Notes under the pieces: model-generated
Database searches by the model: none
Told to the model about the DNA's origin: nothing
The model's input: the letters and a program-made list of their open reading frames with translations, nothing else
Assembly (NCBI GenBank): GCA_963728285.1
Contig: CAVSJR010000005.1
Span: forward strand, 248,001-312,000
DNA from: CAVSJR01 sp963728285
Lineage (GTDB): Bacteria > Actinomycetota > UBA4738 > HRBIN12
Direction of reading: 5' to 3'
DNA: 64,000 nt
In this document: in pieces, positions 26,271-34,293 of the stretch
Position numbering within the stretch: position 1 is the first letter of the stretch
Layout: every line of letters begins with the position of its first letter
Made by a program: the position numbers and the translations under genes

Positions 26271-27647
26271 ATGGCGACGACCAACAGCCGGCGCACCGGT
26301 CAAGGGCTGGACCGCTACTTCAGCATCTCGGCGCGGGGCTCCACGCCACGCATCGAGGTCCTCGCCGGCGTCACGACCTGGCTCACGATGGCGTACATCC
26401 TGTTCGTGAACCCCGCGATCCTGGGCCTCGGCGGCAACGGCCTCCCCTTTGCACAGGTGCTGACGGTCACGGCGCTCGCGGCCGGCGTCCTGACGATCCT
26501 CATGGGCGTGGTCGCGAACTACCCCTTCGCGCTCGCGGCCGGACTCGGACTCAACGCCTTCGTGGCCTTCACCCTCGTGGGCGGCCAGAACCTGACGTTC
26601 CCCGAGGCGATGGGCGTCATCGTCGCCGAGGGCATCCTGATCACGATCCTCGTGCTCACGAAGGTGCGCGAGCAGATCCTGAACGCCATCCCGATGGATC
26701 TGAAGCGGGCGATCGGCATCGGCATCGGCGCCTTCATCGCGCTGATCGGGCTCGTGAACGCCGGCGTCGTGACGAACAAGGGAGCGACCCCGCTCAGCCT
26801 CGCGCCCGAGCTGACGAGGTGGTCGATCGCGGTGTTCGTCGTGGGGTTCACGGTGAGCGCCGTGCTGGTGGCGCGCCGAGTGCGGGGCGCGCTCCTCATC
26901 GGCATCCTCGTGGCCACCGCTATGGCCATCATCGTCAACGAGGCCGTCGGCGGCTCCATCTGGCGGAACGGGATCGCGCAGATCCCCGGGGGCGTCGTGG
27001 CGATGCCGGATTTCGCTCTGGTCGGCGACTTCTCATTCGGGTTCATCGGCGCGCTGGGGCTGGCGAGCGCGGCCGCCGCGGTCCTGTCCGTCATGCTCTC
27101 CGATTTCTTCGACACCATGGGCACCGTGATCGGCATCGGAGGCGAGGCCGGCATGCTCGACGAGCGCGGGCGGCTGCCGAGAATCAACCGCGTGCTGCTC
27201 GTGGACTCCCTCGGCGCCGTCGCAGGCGGCGTGACGTCCTCGTCGTCGAACACGACCTACATCGAGAGCGCGTCGGGCGTCTCCGAGGGAGGGCGAACCG
27301 GCCTGACCGCCGTGGTGACGGGGGTGCTGTTCCTGCTCGCGATGTTCTTCTCGCCCATCGCCGGCGTGATCCCGCCGGAGGCGACCGCGCCGGCGCTCGT
27401 GATCGTCGGCTACTTCATGATGACCTTGGTGCGCGACATCGAGTGGTCGAATCCCGCGATCGGCATCCCGGCGCTGCTCACGATCGTGATGATGCCGTTC
27501 ACCTACTCGATCACGAACGGGGTCGGGGCGGGATTCCTCTCGTACACGGTCATCGCGCTGTTGCGCGGGCGGGGGAGGGACGTCCACCCGCTCCTCTACG
27601 TCGTGGCCGCGATCTTCGCCTGGTATTTCATCCACGGCGTCGTTTGA
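26271..27647 (+). CDS. NCS2 family permease (hypoxanthine/guanine/adenine type)
   Basis: This 458-residue membrane transporter of the AzgA/PbuG branch probably imports purine bases by proton symport. Visible motifs are TWLTMAYILFVNPAIL (TM1), PFALAAGLGLNAFVAFTLVG, IPMDLKRAIGIGIGAFIALI, DFFDTMGTVIGIGGEAGMLD and SSSSNTTYIESASGVSEGGR (the substrate-site loop). About 12-14 hydrophobic segments follow. The ATG has a strong GAGGGGGAGGG ribosome site. It is a single gene between divergent and convergent neighbours, with a palindromic terminator just after its stop. Base specificity cannot be assigned. Confidence 0.92.
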   Translation: MATTNSRRTGQGLDRYFSISARGSTPRIEVLAGVTTWLTMAYILFVNPAILGLGGNGLPFAQVLTVTALAAGVLTILMGVVANYPFALAAGLGLNAFVAFTLVGGQNLTFPEAMGVIVAEGILITILVLTKVREQILNAIPMDLKRAIGIGIGAFIALIGLVNAGVVTNKGATPLSLAPELTRWSIAVFVVGFTVSAVLVARRVRGALLIGILVATAMAIIVNEAVGGSIWRNGIAQIPGGVVAMPDFALVGDFSFGFIGALGLASAAAAVLSVMLSDFFDTMGTVIGIGGEAGMLDERGRLPRINRVLLVDSLGAVAGGVTSSSSNTTYIESASGVSEGGRTGLTAVVTGVLFLLAMFFSPIAGVIPPEATAPALVIVGYFMMTLVRDIEWSNPAIGIPALLTIVMMPFTYSITNGVGAGFLSYTVIALLRGRGRDVHPLLYVVAAIFAWYFIHGVV

Positions 27648-27648
27648 G

Positions 27649-27666
27649 GGTCGCGGGCCCGCGACC
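27649..27666. terminator. Bidirectional terminator palindrome
   Basis: GGTCGCGGGCCCGCGACC is a perfect 18-bp palindrome between the convergent permease and fbiB genes, 2 nt after the permease stop. It can form a hairpin on either transcript. No U-tract follows. Confidence 0.55.
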
Positions 27667-27708
27667 GCGCGCCGACCCGGGGCACGACGGGGACGCGCTC
27701 GCCTCGGC

Positions 27709-28929
27709 TCAGATGAACCGAAGATGCTCCGCGGGGTCGAGACGGGGCCGGGGAGGCGGTGCGTCCTCGGGCGGCTGCCCGACGGCGACGATGCCCGCCG
27801 GCATCCACCCGTCGTCGAGGGAGAGCGCCCCTCGCACCGCCTCCGGGCTCAGGGGCGGGGAGGACAGCCAGCACGACGCCAGCCCTTGCGCGTGCAGGGC
27901 CAGCAGCAATCCCTGGATCGCCGCGCCGGATGCGAGCAGCAACGCGTCACGCGCCGCCGATGCTCCGACGCGCTCGGCGTTGGGGCCCCCGAGGCGGACG
28001 AGCGGGACGACGAGCATGGGCGCGCGATCGAGATCCTCGGACCACGCCGGGCGCGTCGCGTCGAGCAGGCGGCGCCTGGCGGGCCCCGAGTCGAGCGCGA
28101 CGAAGAGCCACGGGATCGAGTCGTGCGGCGCCGGCGCCGAGCACGCGGCACGGACCGCCTCCTCGACGGCGGGCCTCGGGGCGTCCCCCGGCCCGAACCT
28201 CTGGGCCGTCGGTCGCGAGGAGATCGACGACAGCGGCGACTCGCGGAAGAGGTCCTCGTCGGGCGGGCGGATGATCGTCGAGGCTCCGGTCGCCGGGCCC
28301 GCCTCGACCGGCATCGAGATCCCGCGCACGATCGCGGCCGGGATGCGGCCGGCCTTCGGCATGACGAGGCCGCTCGCCGCCGCGATCTCGTCGGCGAGCG
28401 CGACGATCGTCGCGGTGAGCTCGTGGCCGCGGTCGTCGGTCGATCCTCGAAGATCGACGAGCGCCGGCAGTCCCGCGCATCCGATCGCGACGTTCACGAC
28501 GCCTCGTCGCCACGCTCGCCCGAAGGTATCGGTGATGACGACGCCGATCCTCGCGCCGAGGCGGTCCGTGATGGACGCGCGAAGCTCCTCCGCCGACCCG
28601 TCCGGGTCCTCCGGGAGGAGCGAGACGAATCCGTCGGCCACGTTCGAGGCGTCGACGCCGGCGTTCGCGCAGACGAAGCCGTGCCTGGTCTCCGTGATCA
28701 CGATCTCGTCGCGGCGGGCGAGCACGCGCCGGCTCTCGGCGGCCACCCAATCAATGCCCCGCGCCGGCACCACGCGCCCCTCGGCCTTGGAGATGATCTT
28801 CTGCGTGACGGCGAGCACGTCCCCGTCCCGGACCTCCGCGGCCCGAAGCGGCGGCTCGATGAGGCCGGCGACGTCGTCACCCGGGTGGACCTCGGGGATG
28901 CCGCGGAGCGCCAGGACCTCGACCATCAC
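27709..28929 (-). CDS. fbiB: Coenzyme F420:L-glutamate ligase, CofE-nitroreductase fusion
   Basis: FbiB completes F420. The N-terminal CofE domain (about residues 1-235) adds the gamma-linked glutamates, and the C-terminal nitroreductase-like domain (about 245-400) reduces dehydro-F420-0 with FMNH2. CofE motifs visible are VLAVTQKIISKAEGRVVP, ITETRHGFVCANAGVDASNV, VVITDTFGRAWRRGVVNVAI and the GRIPAAIVRG end. The flavin domain shows IPWLFVALDSG, ALLLASGAAIQGLLLALHAQ, GLASCWLSSP and the closing GIVAVGQPPED. The 406-residue fused form is the actinobacterial type. It lies 30 nt after fbiA in an operon. The start is GTG 28929 or the adjoining ATG. Confidence 0.93.
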   Translation of the reverse strand: MMVEVLALRGIPEVHPGDDVAGLIEPPLRAAEVRDGDVLAVTQKIISKAEGRVVPARGIDWVAAESRRVLARRDEIVITETRHGFVCANAGVDASNVADGFVSLLPEDPDGSAEELRASITDRLGARIGVVITDTFGRAWRRGVVNVAIGCAGLPALVDLRGSTDDRGHELTATIVALADEIAAASGLVMPKAGRIPAAIVRGISMPVEAGPATGASTIIRPPDEDLFRESPLSSISSRPTAQRFGPGDAPRPAVEEAVRAACSAPAPHDSIPWLFVALDSGPARRRLLDATRPAWSEDLDRAPMLVVPLVRLGGPNAERVGASAARDALLLASGAAIQGLLLALHAQGLASCWLSSPPLSPEAVRGALSLDDGWMPAGIVAVGQPPEDAPPPRPRLDPAEHLRFI

Positions 28930-28959
28930 GGGCTCACGGCCGGAGGGCGAGCATCGCGC

Positions 28960-29910
28960 TCATCTCGCGGCGAGCGACAGGGCGACCCGCGCGATCGAGC
29001 CCGCCCGCTCGTCGTCGCGCATGATGGTGTCGGTGACCGCGACCCGGATCGAGAGCTCCCGCTCGATGCGCGGCGCGAGGCCCTCATCCCGTTCGTCGAT
29101 CACCCAGCCGGCCAACAGGCCCTCGTAGGCGCGCGCCGCGCCCAGCGCCGAGACCTCCAGCCCCTGGGCGGGCATCAGCTTGTCGGCCATGCCGGCGAGC
29201 GGCGCGCCGCCGACGATCGGCGATACGCCCACGAGGTCGCCTCGCGCGGAGAGCGCCTCACGGATCCCCGGCACCGCGAGGATCGGGCCGATCGACGCCA
29301 CGGGGTTCGACGGGCACAGCAGGACCACGTCCGCTTCCGAGATGGCATCCAGCACGCCGGGCGACGGGGCGGCGCCGGCGGCGCCCTCGTAGCGGACTCC
29401 CTTCACCGCGTCGGCGGCGCGCCGCTGGACCCAGTACTCCTGGAAATGGAGATCGAGCCCCCGCCCTCCGCCGTCGACCGCGTCGATGCGGGTCGTGACG
29501 GCGTCGTCGCTCATCGGCAGGATGCGCGCCGAGAGGCCGAACCTGGTTCTGGCCAGCGTCCGGGTCGCCTCGGACAAGGAGGCTCCTCGCCGGAGCAGCT
29601 GGGTGCGGACGAGGTGCGTGGCGAGGTCGCGGTCGCCGAGGGAGAACCATGAGTCGACCCCCTCGACCGATCGGAGCTCCTCCATCGCGTGAAACGTCTC
29701 GTTCGCCACTCCCCAGCCCCGCTCGCGATCGGCCGCGCCCGACAGCCAGTAGCACACCGAGTCGAGATCGGGGGACACGTGAAGGCCCAGCACCTCGATG
29801 TCGTCGCCCGTATTGACCACGACCGCATCGAGGCCGCCGGGCTCGGCATGCTGCAGGCCCCGCAGGAACTTCCCCGCCCCGACGCCTCCCGCGAGCGCGA
29901 CGACCTTCAT
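28960..29910 (-). CDS. fbiA: 2-phospho-L-lactate (phosphoenolpyruvyl) transferase of F420 synthesis
   Basis: This 316-residue CofD/FbiA enzyme transfers the phospholactyl or phosphoenolpyruvyl group to Fo, giving F420-0 or its dehydro form. The start VVALAGGVGAGKFLRGLQ, then VVVNTGDDIEVLGLHVSPDL and LSDRD-like FSLGDRDLATHLVRTQLLRR, LLCPSNPVASIGPILAVPGI and VGVSPIVGGAPLAGMADKL are all family motifs for Fo and phosphate binding. I chose the ATG at 29908-29910 because the family begins with MKVVALAGG and a TACCAT -10 element sits 7 nt upstream, implying a leaderless mRNA. fbiB follows. CofC/FbiD, which makes the donor, is not seen in the window. Confidence 0.94.
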   Translation of the reverse strand: MKVVALAGGVGAGKFLRGLQHAEPGGLDAVVVNTGDDIEVLGLHVSPDLDSVCYWLSGAADRERGWGVANETFHAMEELRSVEGVDSWFSLGDRDLATHLVRTQLLRRGASLSEATRTLARTRFGLSARILPMSDDAVTTRIDAVDGGGRGLDLHFQEYWVQRRAADAVKGVRYEGAAGAAPSPGVLDAISEADVVLLCPSNPVASIGPILAVPGIREALSARGDLVGVSPIVGGAPLAGMADKLMPAQGLEVSALGAARAYEGLLAGWVIDERDEGLAPRIERELSIRVAVTDTIMRDDERAGSIARVALSLAAR

Positions 29911-29917
29911 GGCGGGA

Positions 29918-29923
29918 ATGGTA
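29918..29923 (-). promoter_or_regulatory. -10 element for fbiA-fbiB
   Basis: On the minus strand TACCAT is followed by 7 nt and then the fbiA ATG. There is no ribosome site, so the mRNA is predicted to be leaderless. Confidence 0.55.
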
Positions 29924-30092
29924 GTCGCCGGTACGGGGCGACCGTTGCCTCGGAGCGCGACTTGCGGGCGCGTGCCCTTCCGTTCCACAATGACGCGCCC
30001 GCAAACGTGTGTTGGACCGGGAGCGGGCGCATGTCGAAGGCCGACTCGAACGCCCGGGGAGTGCGACCGTGCCCGCGTGAGAGGAGGTATCC

Positions 30093-30644
30093 ATGCAAAG
30101 GATGCTGGTAAGCATCGTGTCGGCGGTGGTGGGGATCGGCCTGTGGGCGACCCCGGCGTCGGCCGGCGGAAGCATCACCTATCGCAACGACGGCGACGAC
30201 ACGGCGAACGTGCTGGACATCAGGAGCGTCGGCACGGACCAGTTCAGGTCCGGCGGCCGCTTCGTGTACCTGGAGGTAGGAACCTGGGACCCCTTCGAGG
30301 AGGGGGACCTGAACGTCCAGAACGACAACTACTTCGTGTACCTGTTCGACACCCAGCGCCGAGCACGGTTCGATTTCCTCGTGTTCCTCTTCTACTACCC
30401 ACCCGACGGCAAGTTCTACTGCGACGCCTGGACGAGAAACGGGACGAACATCGGCACGCGGGACGCGTTCATCACCGGGCTTGATCAGGCCCGAGGCGTG
30501 CTCGGCTCGGGCATCTACTGCATCTTCCCCCGGGCCTGGCTCGAGATCCAGAAGCCGCCCCGCTTCGCCGTCGAATCCTGGTATTCCAACGTCTTCCGCG
30601 ATCGCGCGCCGGACCCCGGGCAGGGCAAGTTCGTGGGACTGTAG
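30093..30644 (+). CDS. Secreted protein of unknown function
   Basis: I do not recognise this 183-residue protein. It has a clean signal peptide (a short n-region, the hydrophobic stretch LVSIVSAVVGIGLWATP and an ASA-type cleavage site about residue 24). The mature part is rich in aromatic and Asp/Asn residues, with alternating strands such as FVYLEVGTWDPF, DNYFVYLFDTQ and FDFLVFLFYYPPD. It has just two cysteines, in FYCDAW and IYCIFP, which could form a disulfide. This suggests a compact exported beta-rich domain. The start has an excellent GAGAGGAGG ribosome site 5 nt upstream. It lies alone between the divergent fbiA operon and fbiC; a link to F420 is not supported beyond position. Confidence 0.72.
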   Translation: MQRMLVSIVSAVVGIGLWATPASAGGSITYRNDGDDTANVLDIRSVGTDQFRSGGRFVYLEVGTWDPFEEGDLNVQNDNYFVYLFDTQRRARFDFLVFLFYYPPDGKFYCDAWTRNGTNIGTRDAFITGLDQARGVLGSGIYCIFPRAWLEIQKPPRFAVESWYSNVFRDRAPDPGQGKFVGL

Positions 30645-30729
30645 AGCGGGCCCGAAGGGCGGACCGAGCCAGCGCGCGCCGGGACCCGAAGCGGGCTCGC
30701 GCGCGGGCAACGACGCGCGGGGATGGTAG

Positions 30730-30735
30730 TAGGCT
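30730..30735 (+). promoter_or_regulatory. -10 element for fbiC
   Basis: TAGGCT is followed by 8 nt and then the fbiC ATG at 30744. There is no ribosome site, so the mRNA is probably leaderless. Confidence 0.55.
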
Positions 30736-30743
30736 CGCGGCCG

Positions 30744-33230
30744 ATGGCCGCAGCCACCCCACAGCAGCGACGTCGAGCGCTCGCGCGCGCGGAGGCCGGG
30801 AAGGCGCTGTCGGTCGACGAGACCGAGTCGTTGCTGCAGTCTCGCGGCGTCGAGCTCGAGCGCCTGTGCTCGGTCGCCTCGCATCTCCGCGAGCTGGGGC
30901 ACGGGAGCACGGTGTCCTACTCCCGCAAGGTCTTCGTTCCGCTCACGATGCTCTGCCGTGACCACTGCCACTACTGCACGTTCGCGAAGCCTCCGGCGAA
31001 GCTCGCCTCGCCGTTCCTCTCCCAGGAGGAGGTGATCGCCATCGCCGAGGCCGGTCGGCGGCTCGGCTGCAAGGAGGCGCTGTTCACCCTCGGCGACCGC
31101 CCCGAGGAGCGATACCCGGCGGCCCGGACGTGGCTCGAGGAGCGAGGGTTCGCATCGACCCTCGACTACGTGCGAGCCGCGGCGATCCGTGTGATCGAGG
31201 AGACGGGCCTGCTCCCTCACCTGAACCCCGGCGTCATGACGTGGGAGGAGATGGCCCGCCTGAAGCAGGTGAGCGCATCGATGGGAATCATGCTCGAGAC
31301 GTCGTCGGAGCGCCTGTCGAAGCGCGGCGGACCGCACTTCGGCTCGCCCGACAAGGTCCCCTCCGTGCGGCTGCGCACGCTCGAGGATGCCGGCCGCCTG
31401 GCGATCCCCTTCACGTCGGGGATCCTGATCGGGATCGGCGAGACGCATCGCGAGCGGGCCGAGTCGTTGCTCGCGCTTCGGGAGGTGCATCGCCGGTACC
31501 GGCACGTGCAGGAGATCATCGTTCAGAACTTCCGCGCCAAGCCCGGGACCGCGATGCAGGCGTCCCGGGAGCCGCACGCGGAGGAGATGCTCGCCGCCGT
31601 CGCGACCGCCCGGGTGGTCCTGGGACCGCGGATGCATATCCAGGCGCCGCCGAACCTGTCCGACCCGCGGCAGCGCCTGCGGCTGCTCGACGCGGGCATC
31701 GACGACTGGGGCGGCGTCTCGCCGCTGACGCCCGATCACGTGAACCCGGAGGCGCCGTGGCCGAACATCGAGGCGCTTCGCGCGACCACGGCCGAGCGCG
31801 GGCTCGTGCTGCGGGAGCGGTTGGCCGTTCACCCGGAGTTCGCCGCGCGTCCGGATCCCTACCTCGCCGGCAAGATGCGCGGGCCGGTGGCGGCCCTCGC
31901 CGGCGAGGACGGCCTCGCACGGGAGGGCATGGTCCCCGAGCCGCATCCCTGGCAGGAGCCCGAGGTCCAGTGGAAACCGCGCCGGATCGACCTCACGTTC
32001 GCGAAGGAGCCGGCGTCGGGGCTGCGCGAGGATGCGATGGCCGTCTACGGGGACTTCGAGGCCCTGGAGGGGACCCGGATGTGGAAAACCCGCGCGCGAA
32101 CGCCGCGGCGGCTCGACGCGGAGGTGAAGAACGCGCTCCGCAAGGCCGCGACGCACCGTCCCATCAGCGACGACGAGGCGCTGACGCTGTTTTCCACAAC
32201 CGGCGACGCCCTGGAGGCGTTGTGCGGCGTGGCCGACGATCTGCGTCGGGAGGCCGTGGGCGACGACGTCACCTACGTCGTGAACCGCAACATCAATTTC
32301 ACCAACGTCTGTTACGTCGGATGCCGGTTCTGCGCCTTCGCGCAGCGGGAGGTCGACCCCGAGTCCTACACGCTGACCCTCGACGAGGTCGCCGATCGGG
32401 CCGCCGAGGCGTGGGATCTGGGGGCCACGGAGGTCTGTATGCAAGGGGGGATCCATCCCGATCTTCCCGGCACGTTTTATGTCGATCTGCTCGATGCGGT
32501 GAAACGACGCACCCCGAGGATGCACATCCACGCGTTCAGTCCGATGGAGATACTGAACGGCTCGACCAAGCTCGGTGTGTCCTACAGCGCGTTCCTGGAG
32601 GAGTGCCGGGAGCACGGACTCGGAACGATTCCCGGCACGGCGGCGGAGATCCTCGACGACGACGTGCGCTGGGTCTTGACCAAGGGCAAGCTCCCCGCGG
32701 ATGCGTGGGAGGAGATCGTGAAGACGGCCCATCGGTTGGGCATTCGTTCGTCGTCGACGATCATGTACGGCCACGTCGATGCCCCCCCGCACTGGGTGGC
32801 GCATCTGCGACGCATCGGCCGGATCCAGGCCGAAACGGGCGGGTTCACGGAGTTCGTGCCGCTTCCGTTCGTGCACCAGAATGCCCCCATTTACCTTGCG
32901 GGCAAAGCGAGGCCCGGATCCACTCACGAGGAGGATCGCAGGATGCACGCCCTGGCGCGCATCCTCCTCGACGGCCTCGTCCCGAACGTTCAGGTGTCGT
33001 GGGTGAAGCTCGGGATCGACGCGTGCCAGACGCTGTTGCGAGGCGGCGCCAACGACTTCGGCGGCACGCTCATGGAGGAGACGATCAGCCGCATGGCGGG
33101 AGCCGAGTGGGGCATCCGAATGGAGGTCGGTCAGTTGCGGGACGCGATACGCGCGATCGGCCGTTCGCCCGCCGAACGCACGACGACCTACGGTCGCGTG
33201 CCGTCGGGCGATCGGGTGTCGATCGCCTGA
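30744..33230 (+). CDS. fbiC: FO synthase, fused CofG-CofH radical SAM enzyme
   Basis: This 828-residue enzyme makes the deazaflavin Fo from tyrosine and the riboflavin precursor 5-amino-6-ribitylaminouracil. It contains two radical-SAM halves. The N-terminal CofG half has its cluster ligands Cys71, Cys75 and Cys78 in CRDHCHYC. The C-terminal CofH half has Cys523, Cys527 and Cys530 in CYVGCRFC. Other signatures are FVPLTMLC-like VFVPLTM before the first cluster, MLETSSERLSKRGGPHFG, GGIHPDLPGTFYVDLLDAVK and TEFVPLPFVHQNAPIYLAGK. The fused form is typical of actinobacteria. ATG 30744 is preferred over 30723 because the -10 element lies between them. With fbiA and fbiB nearby, most of the F420 pathway is here. 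Confidence 0.95.
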   Translation: MAAATPQQRRRALARAEAGKALSVDETESLLQSRGVELERLCSVASHLRELGHGSTVSYSRKVFVPLTMLCRDHCHYCTFAKPPAKLASPFLSQEEVIAIAEAGRRLGCKEALFTLGDRPEERYPAARTWLEERGFASTLDYVRAAAIRVIEETGLLPHLNPGVMTWEEMARLKQVSASMGIMLETSSERLSKRGGPHFGSPDKVPSVRLRTLEDAGRLAIPFTSGILIGIGETHRERAESLLALREVHRRYRHVQEIIVQNFRAKPGTAMQASREPHAEEMLAAVATARVVLGPRMHIQAPPNLSDPRQRLRLLDAGIDDWGGVSPLTPDHVNPEAPWPNIEALRATTAERGLVLRERLAVHPEFAARPDPYLAGKMRGPVAALAGEDGLAREGMVPEPHPWQEPEVQWKPRRIDLTFAKEPASGLREDAMAVYGDFEALEGTRMWKTRARTPRRLDAEVKNALRKAATHRPISDDEALTLFSTTGDALEALCGVADDLRREAVGDDVTYVVNRNINFTNVCYVGCRFCAFAQREVDPESYTLTLDEVADRAAEAWDLGATEVCMQGGIHPDLPGTFYVDLLDAVKRRTPRMHIHAFSPMEILNGSTKLGVSYSAFLEECREHGLGTIPGTAAEILDDDVRWVLTKGKLPADAWEEIVKTAHRLGIRSSSTIMYGHVDAPPHWVAHLRRIGRIQAETGGFTEFVPLPFVHQNAPIYLAGKARPGSTHEEDRRMHALARILLDGLVPNVQVSWVKLGIDACQTLLRGGANDFGGTLMEETISRMAGAEWGIRMEVGQLRDAIRAIGRSPAERTTTYGRVPSGDRVSIA

Positions 33231-33429
33231 TTCCGTCAAGCCGTCTTACCAATTCCGTCAATAACATTGACTGCACAATTTCTCGCAAAAACCTCTTGCA
33301 ACCTTGCGCACACACCTCCACGATTGTCGGGGATGTTTGTAGTGGGGAAGAAAAAAACCGCTCAGGGCTTGTCATGGAGGCCCGAATTCGCTCAGAATCA
33401 CACGTATGTGATTCTGGGGGGAGAGAGCG
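33231..33429 (+). promoter_or_regulatory. whiB upstream region with a perfect inverted repeat
   Basis: This 199-nt gap is clearly more AT-rich than its surroundings. It holds a perfect inverted repeat, CAGAATCACA (33393-33402) and TGTGATTCTG (33407-33416) around CGTA, which ends 13 nt before the whiB GTG. It could be an operator or an RNA hairpin next to the ribosome site. Its core ACACGTATGTGATT recurs with two changes in front of the DUF3499 gene (41382-41395). I see several TTG-type -35 candidates but no convincing paired -10. Confidence 0.5.
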
Positions 33430-33657
33430 GTGCACCACTACATCCCATGGCAAGAGCGCGCGAGATGTCGCGAATACGACCCCGAGATCTTCTTCCCCGA
33501 GAAGGGAGGCTCATCGAGGGAGGCGAAGCGGATCTGCGCGGAGTGTCCCGTTCGGATCGAGTGCCTGAACTACGCGCTCCGGCGAGATGAACGATACGGG
33601 GTGTGGGGAGGCATGAGTGAACGGGAACGCAGACGCCTGAAGCGAATGGCGTCGTAA
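33430..33657 (+). CDS. whiB: WhiB-family iron-sulphur transcription regulator
   Basis: This 75-residue Wbl protein binds a [4Fe-4S] cluster through Cys13, Cys36, Cys39 and Cys45 (motif ICAECPVRIEC). It carries the GVWGG turn (residues 57-61) and a basic C-terminal tail RRLKRM for DNA contact. Wbl proteins work by binding region 4 of the principal sigma factor. Position next to F420, DUF3499 and phosphomannomutase genes matches whiB2/whmD of mycobacteria and whiB of Streptomyces, which control septation and development; orthology is inferred from that context. The start is GTG with GGGGGGAGAGAG just upstream and an inverted repeat before it. A lysine-rich histone-like gene follows 26 nt later. 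Confidence 0.92.
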   Translation: MHHYIPWQERARCREYDPEIFFPEKGGSSREAKRICAECPVRIECLNYALRRDERYGVWGGMSERERRRLKRMAS

Positions 33658-33683
33658 GGGTAGGAATCGAAGGGAGGTACAGG

Positions 33684-34124
33684 ATGGCAGCTGCGAAGAA
33701 GTCAGCAAGGAAGCCGGCCCGTCGCAAGAAGTCGACGGCCAAGCGCAAGACGGCCGCCCGCAAGCCCGCCGCTCGCAAGAGCACGGCGAAGCGGAAGACC
33801 GCCGCGCGCAAGGGTGCGGCCAAGCGCCGGACCACCACCGCCAAGCGGAAGATCGCTGCGCGGAAGGGTGCCGCCAAGCGCCGGATCACGGGCGCCAAGC
33901 GCAAGACCGCCGCTCGCAAGGGCGCGGCCAAGCGCCGGACCACCGCCAAGCGGAAGACCGCTGCGCGGAGGGGTACGGCCAAGCGCAAGACGGCCTCGCG
34001 CAAGTCGCCGGCCAAGCGGAAGACCTCCGCCCGCAAGTCCACGGGGCGCAAGTCGACCGCGCGACGCAAGACATCAGCTCGCAAGCCGGCCGCCAGGAGG
34101 CGGACGGCGAGAAGTAGCAGCTGA
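33684..34124 (+). CDS. Lysine/arginine/alanine-rich histone-like protein
   Basis: This 146-residue protein consists almost entirely of Lys, Arg, Ala, Ser and Thr. Tandem imperfect repeats such as AKRKTAARKGAAKRRTT occur about every 14-18 residues, with further SPAKRK-like and STGRK variants toward the end. There is no folded domain. It resembles histone H1 tails, chlamydial Hc2 and the C-terminal tail of actinobacterial HupB, so it should bind DNA or RNA without sequence specificity and compact the nucleoid. Annotation by repeats alone is a class assignment, not homology. The ribosome site GGGAGG is 6-8 nt upstream. It lies 26 nt after whiB and ends at a strong terminator, so the pair is probably one operon. 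Confidence 0.75.
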   Translation: MAAAKKSARKPARRKKSTAKRKTAARKPAARKSTAKRKTAARKGAAKRRTTTAKRKIAARKGAAKRRITGAKRKTAARKGAAKRRTTAKRKTAARRGTAKRKTASRKSPAKRKTSARKSTGRKSTARRKTSARKPAARRRTARSSS

Positions 34125-34144
34125 CGAACGCTCGCATGTGCGCG

Positions 34145-34168
34145 AAGGGGGGCCGTCCGGCCCCCCTT
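34145..34168 (+). terminator. Terminator of the whiB operon
   Basis: AAGGGGGGCCG (34145-34155) and CGGCCCCCCTT (34158-34168) form a perfect 11-bp stem with a 2-nt formal loop, 20 nt after the stop. No U-tract follows, as is common in actinobacteria. Confidence 0.65.
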
Positions 34169-34260
34169 CCGCCATTCGGGACGTCTCCGGGCCGGCGTCG
34201 GGCGTCGGCCGCCTCGCGCTCACGGGCCTCGCGCTCACGGAATGGTGGGGCCGCGCGTGC

Positions 34261-34266
34261 TAGGCT
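34261..34266 (+). promoter_or_regulatory. -10 element for the GT2/membrane protein gene
   Basis: TAGGCT lies 27 nt before the ATG at 34294, which has a GAGG ribosome site about 10 nt upstream. A leader of about 20 nt is predicted. Confidence 0.45.
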
Positions 34267-34293
34267 GCGCGCCGCGCACGAGGCGCTTCCTGC

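Noticed and set aside
29907..33239. A frame of more than 1000 codons on the minus strand opposite fbiC
   Set aside because: The plus strand encodes a complete FbiC with both cysteine motifs. The antisense frame has shadow composition only.
33393..33416. A CRP-type binding site upstream of whiB
   Set aside because: CRP sites read TGTGA-N6-TCACA. Here the half sites are in the opposite order with a 4-bp spacer, so it is a different palindrome.
33398..34084. Repetitive antisense frame (LRLAV-type repeats) opposite the lysine-rich gene
   Set aside because: It is the complement of the Lys/Arg repeats; the plus-strand gene has a ribosome site and sits in an operon with whiB.
34130..34293. An additional small gene between the histone-like gene and the GT2 gene
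   Set aside because: The interval holds the terminator and a -10 element; short frames there show no ribosome site or recognisable composition.
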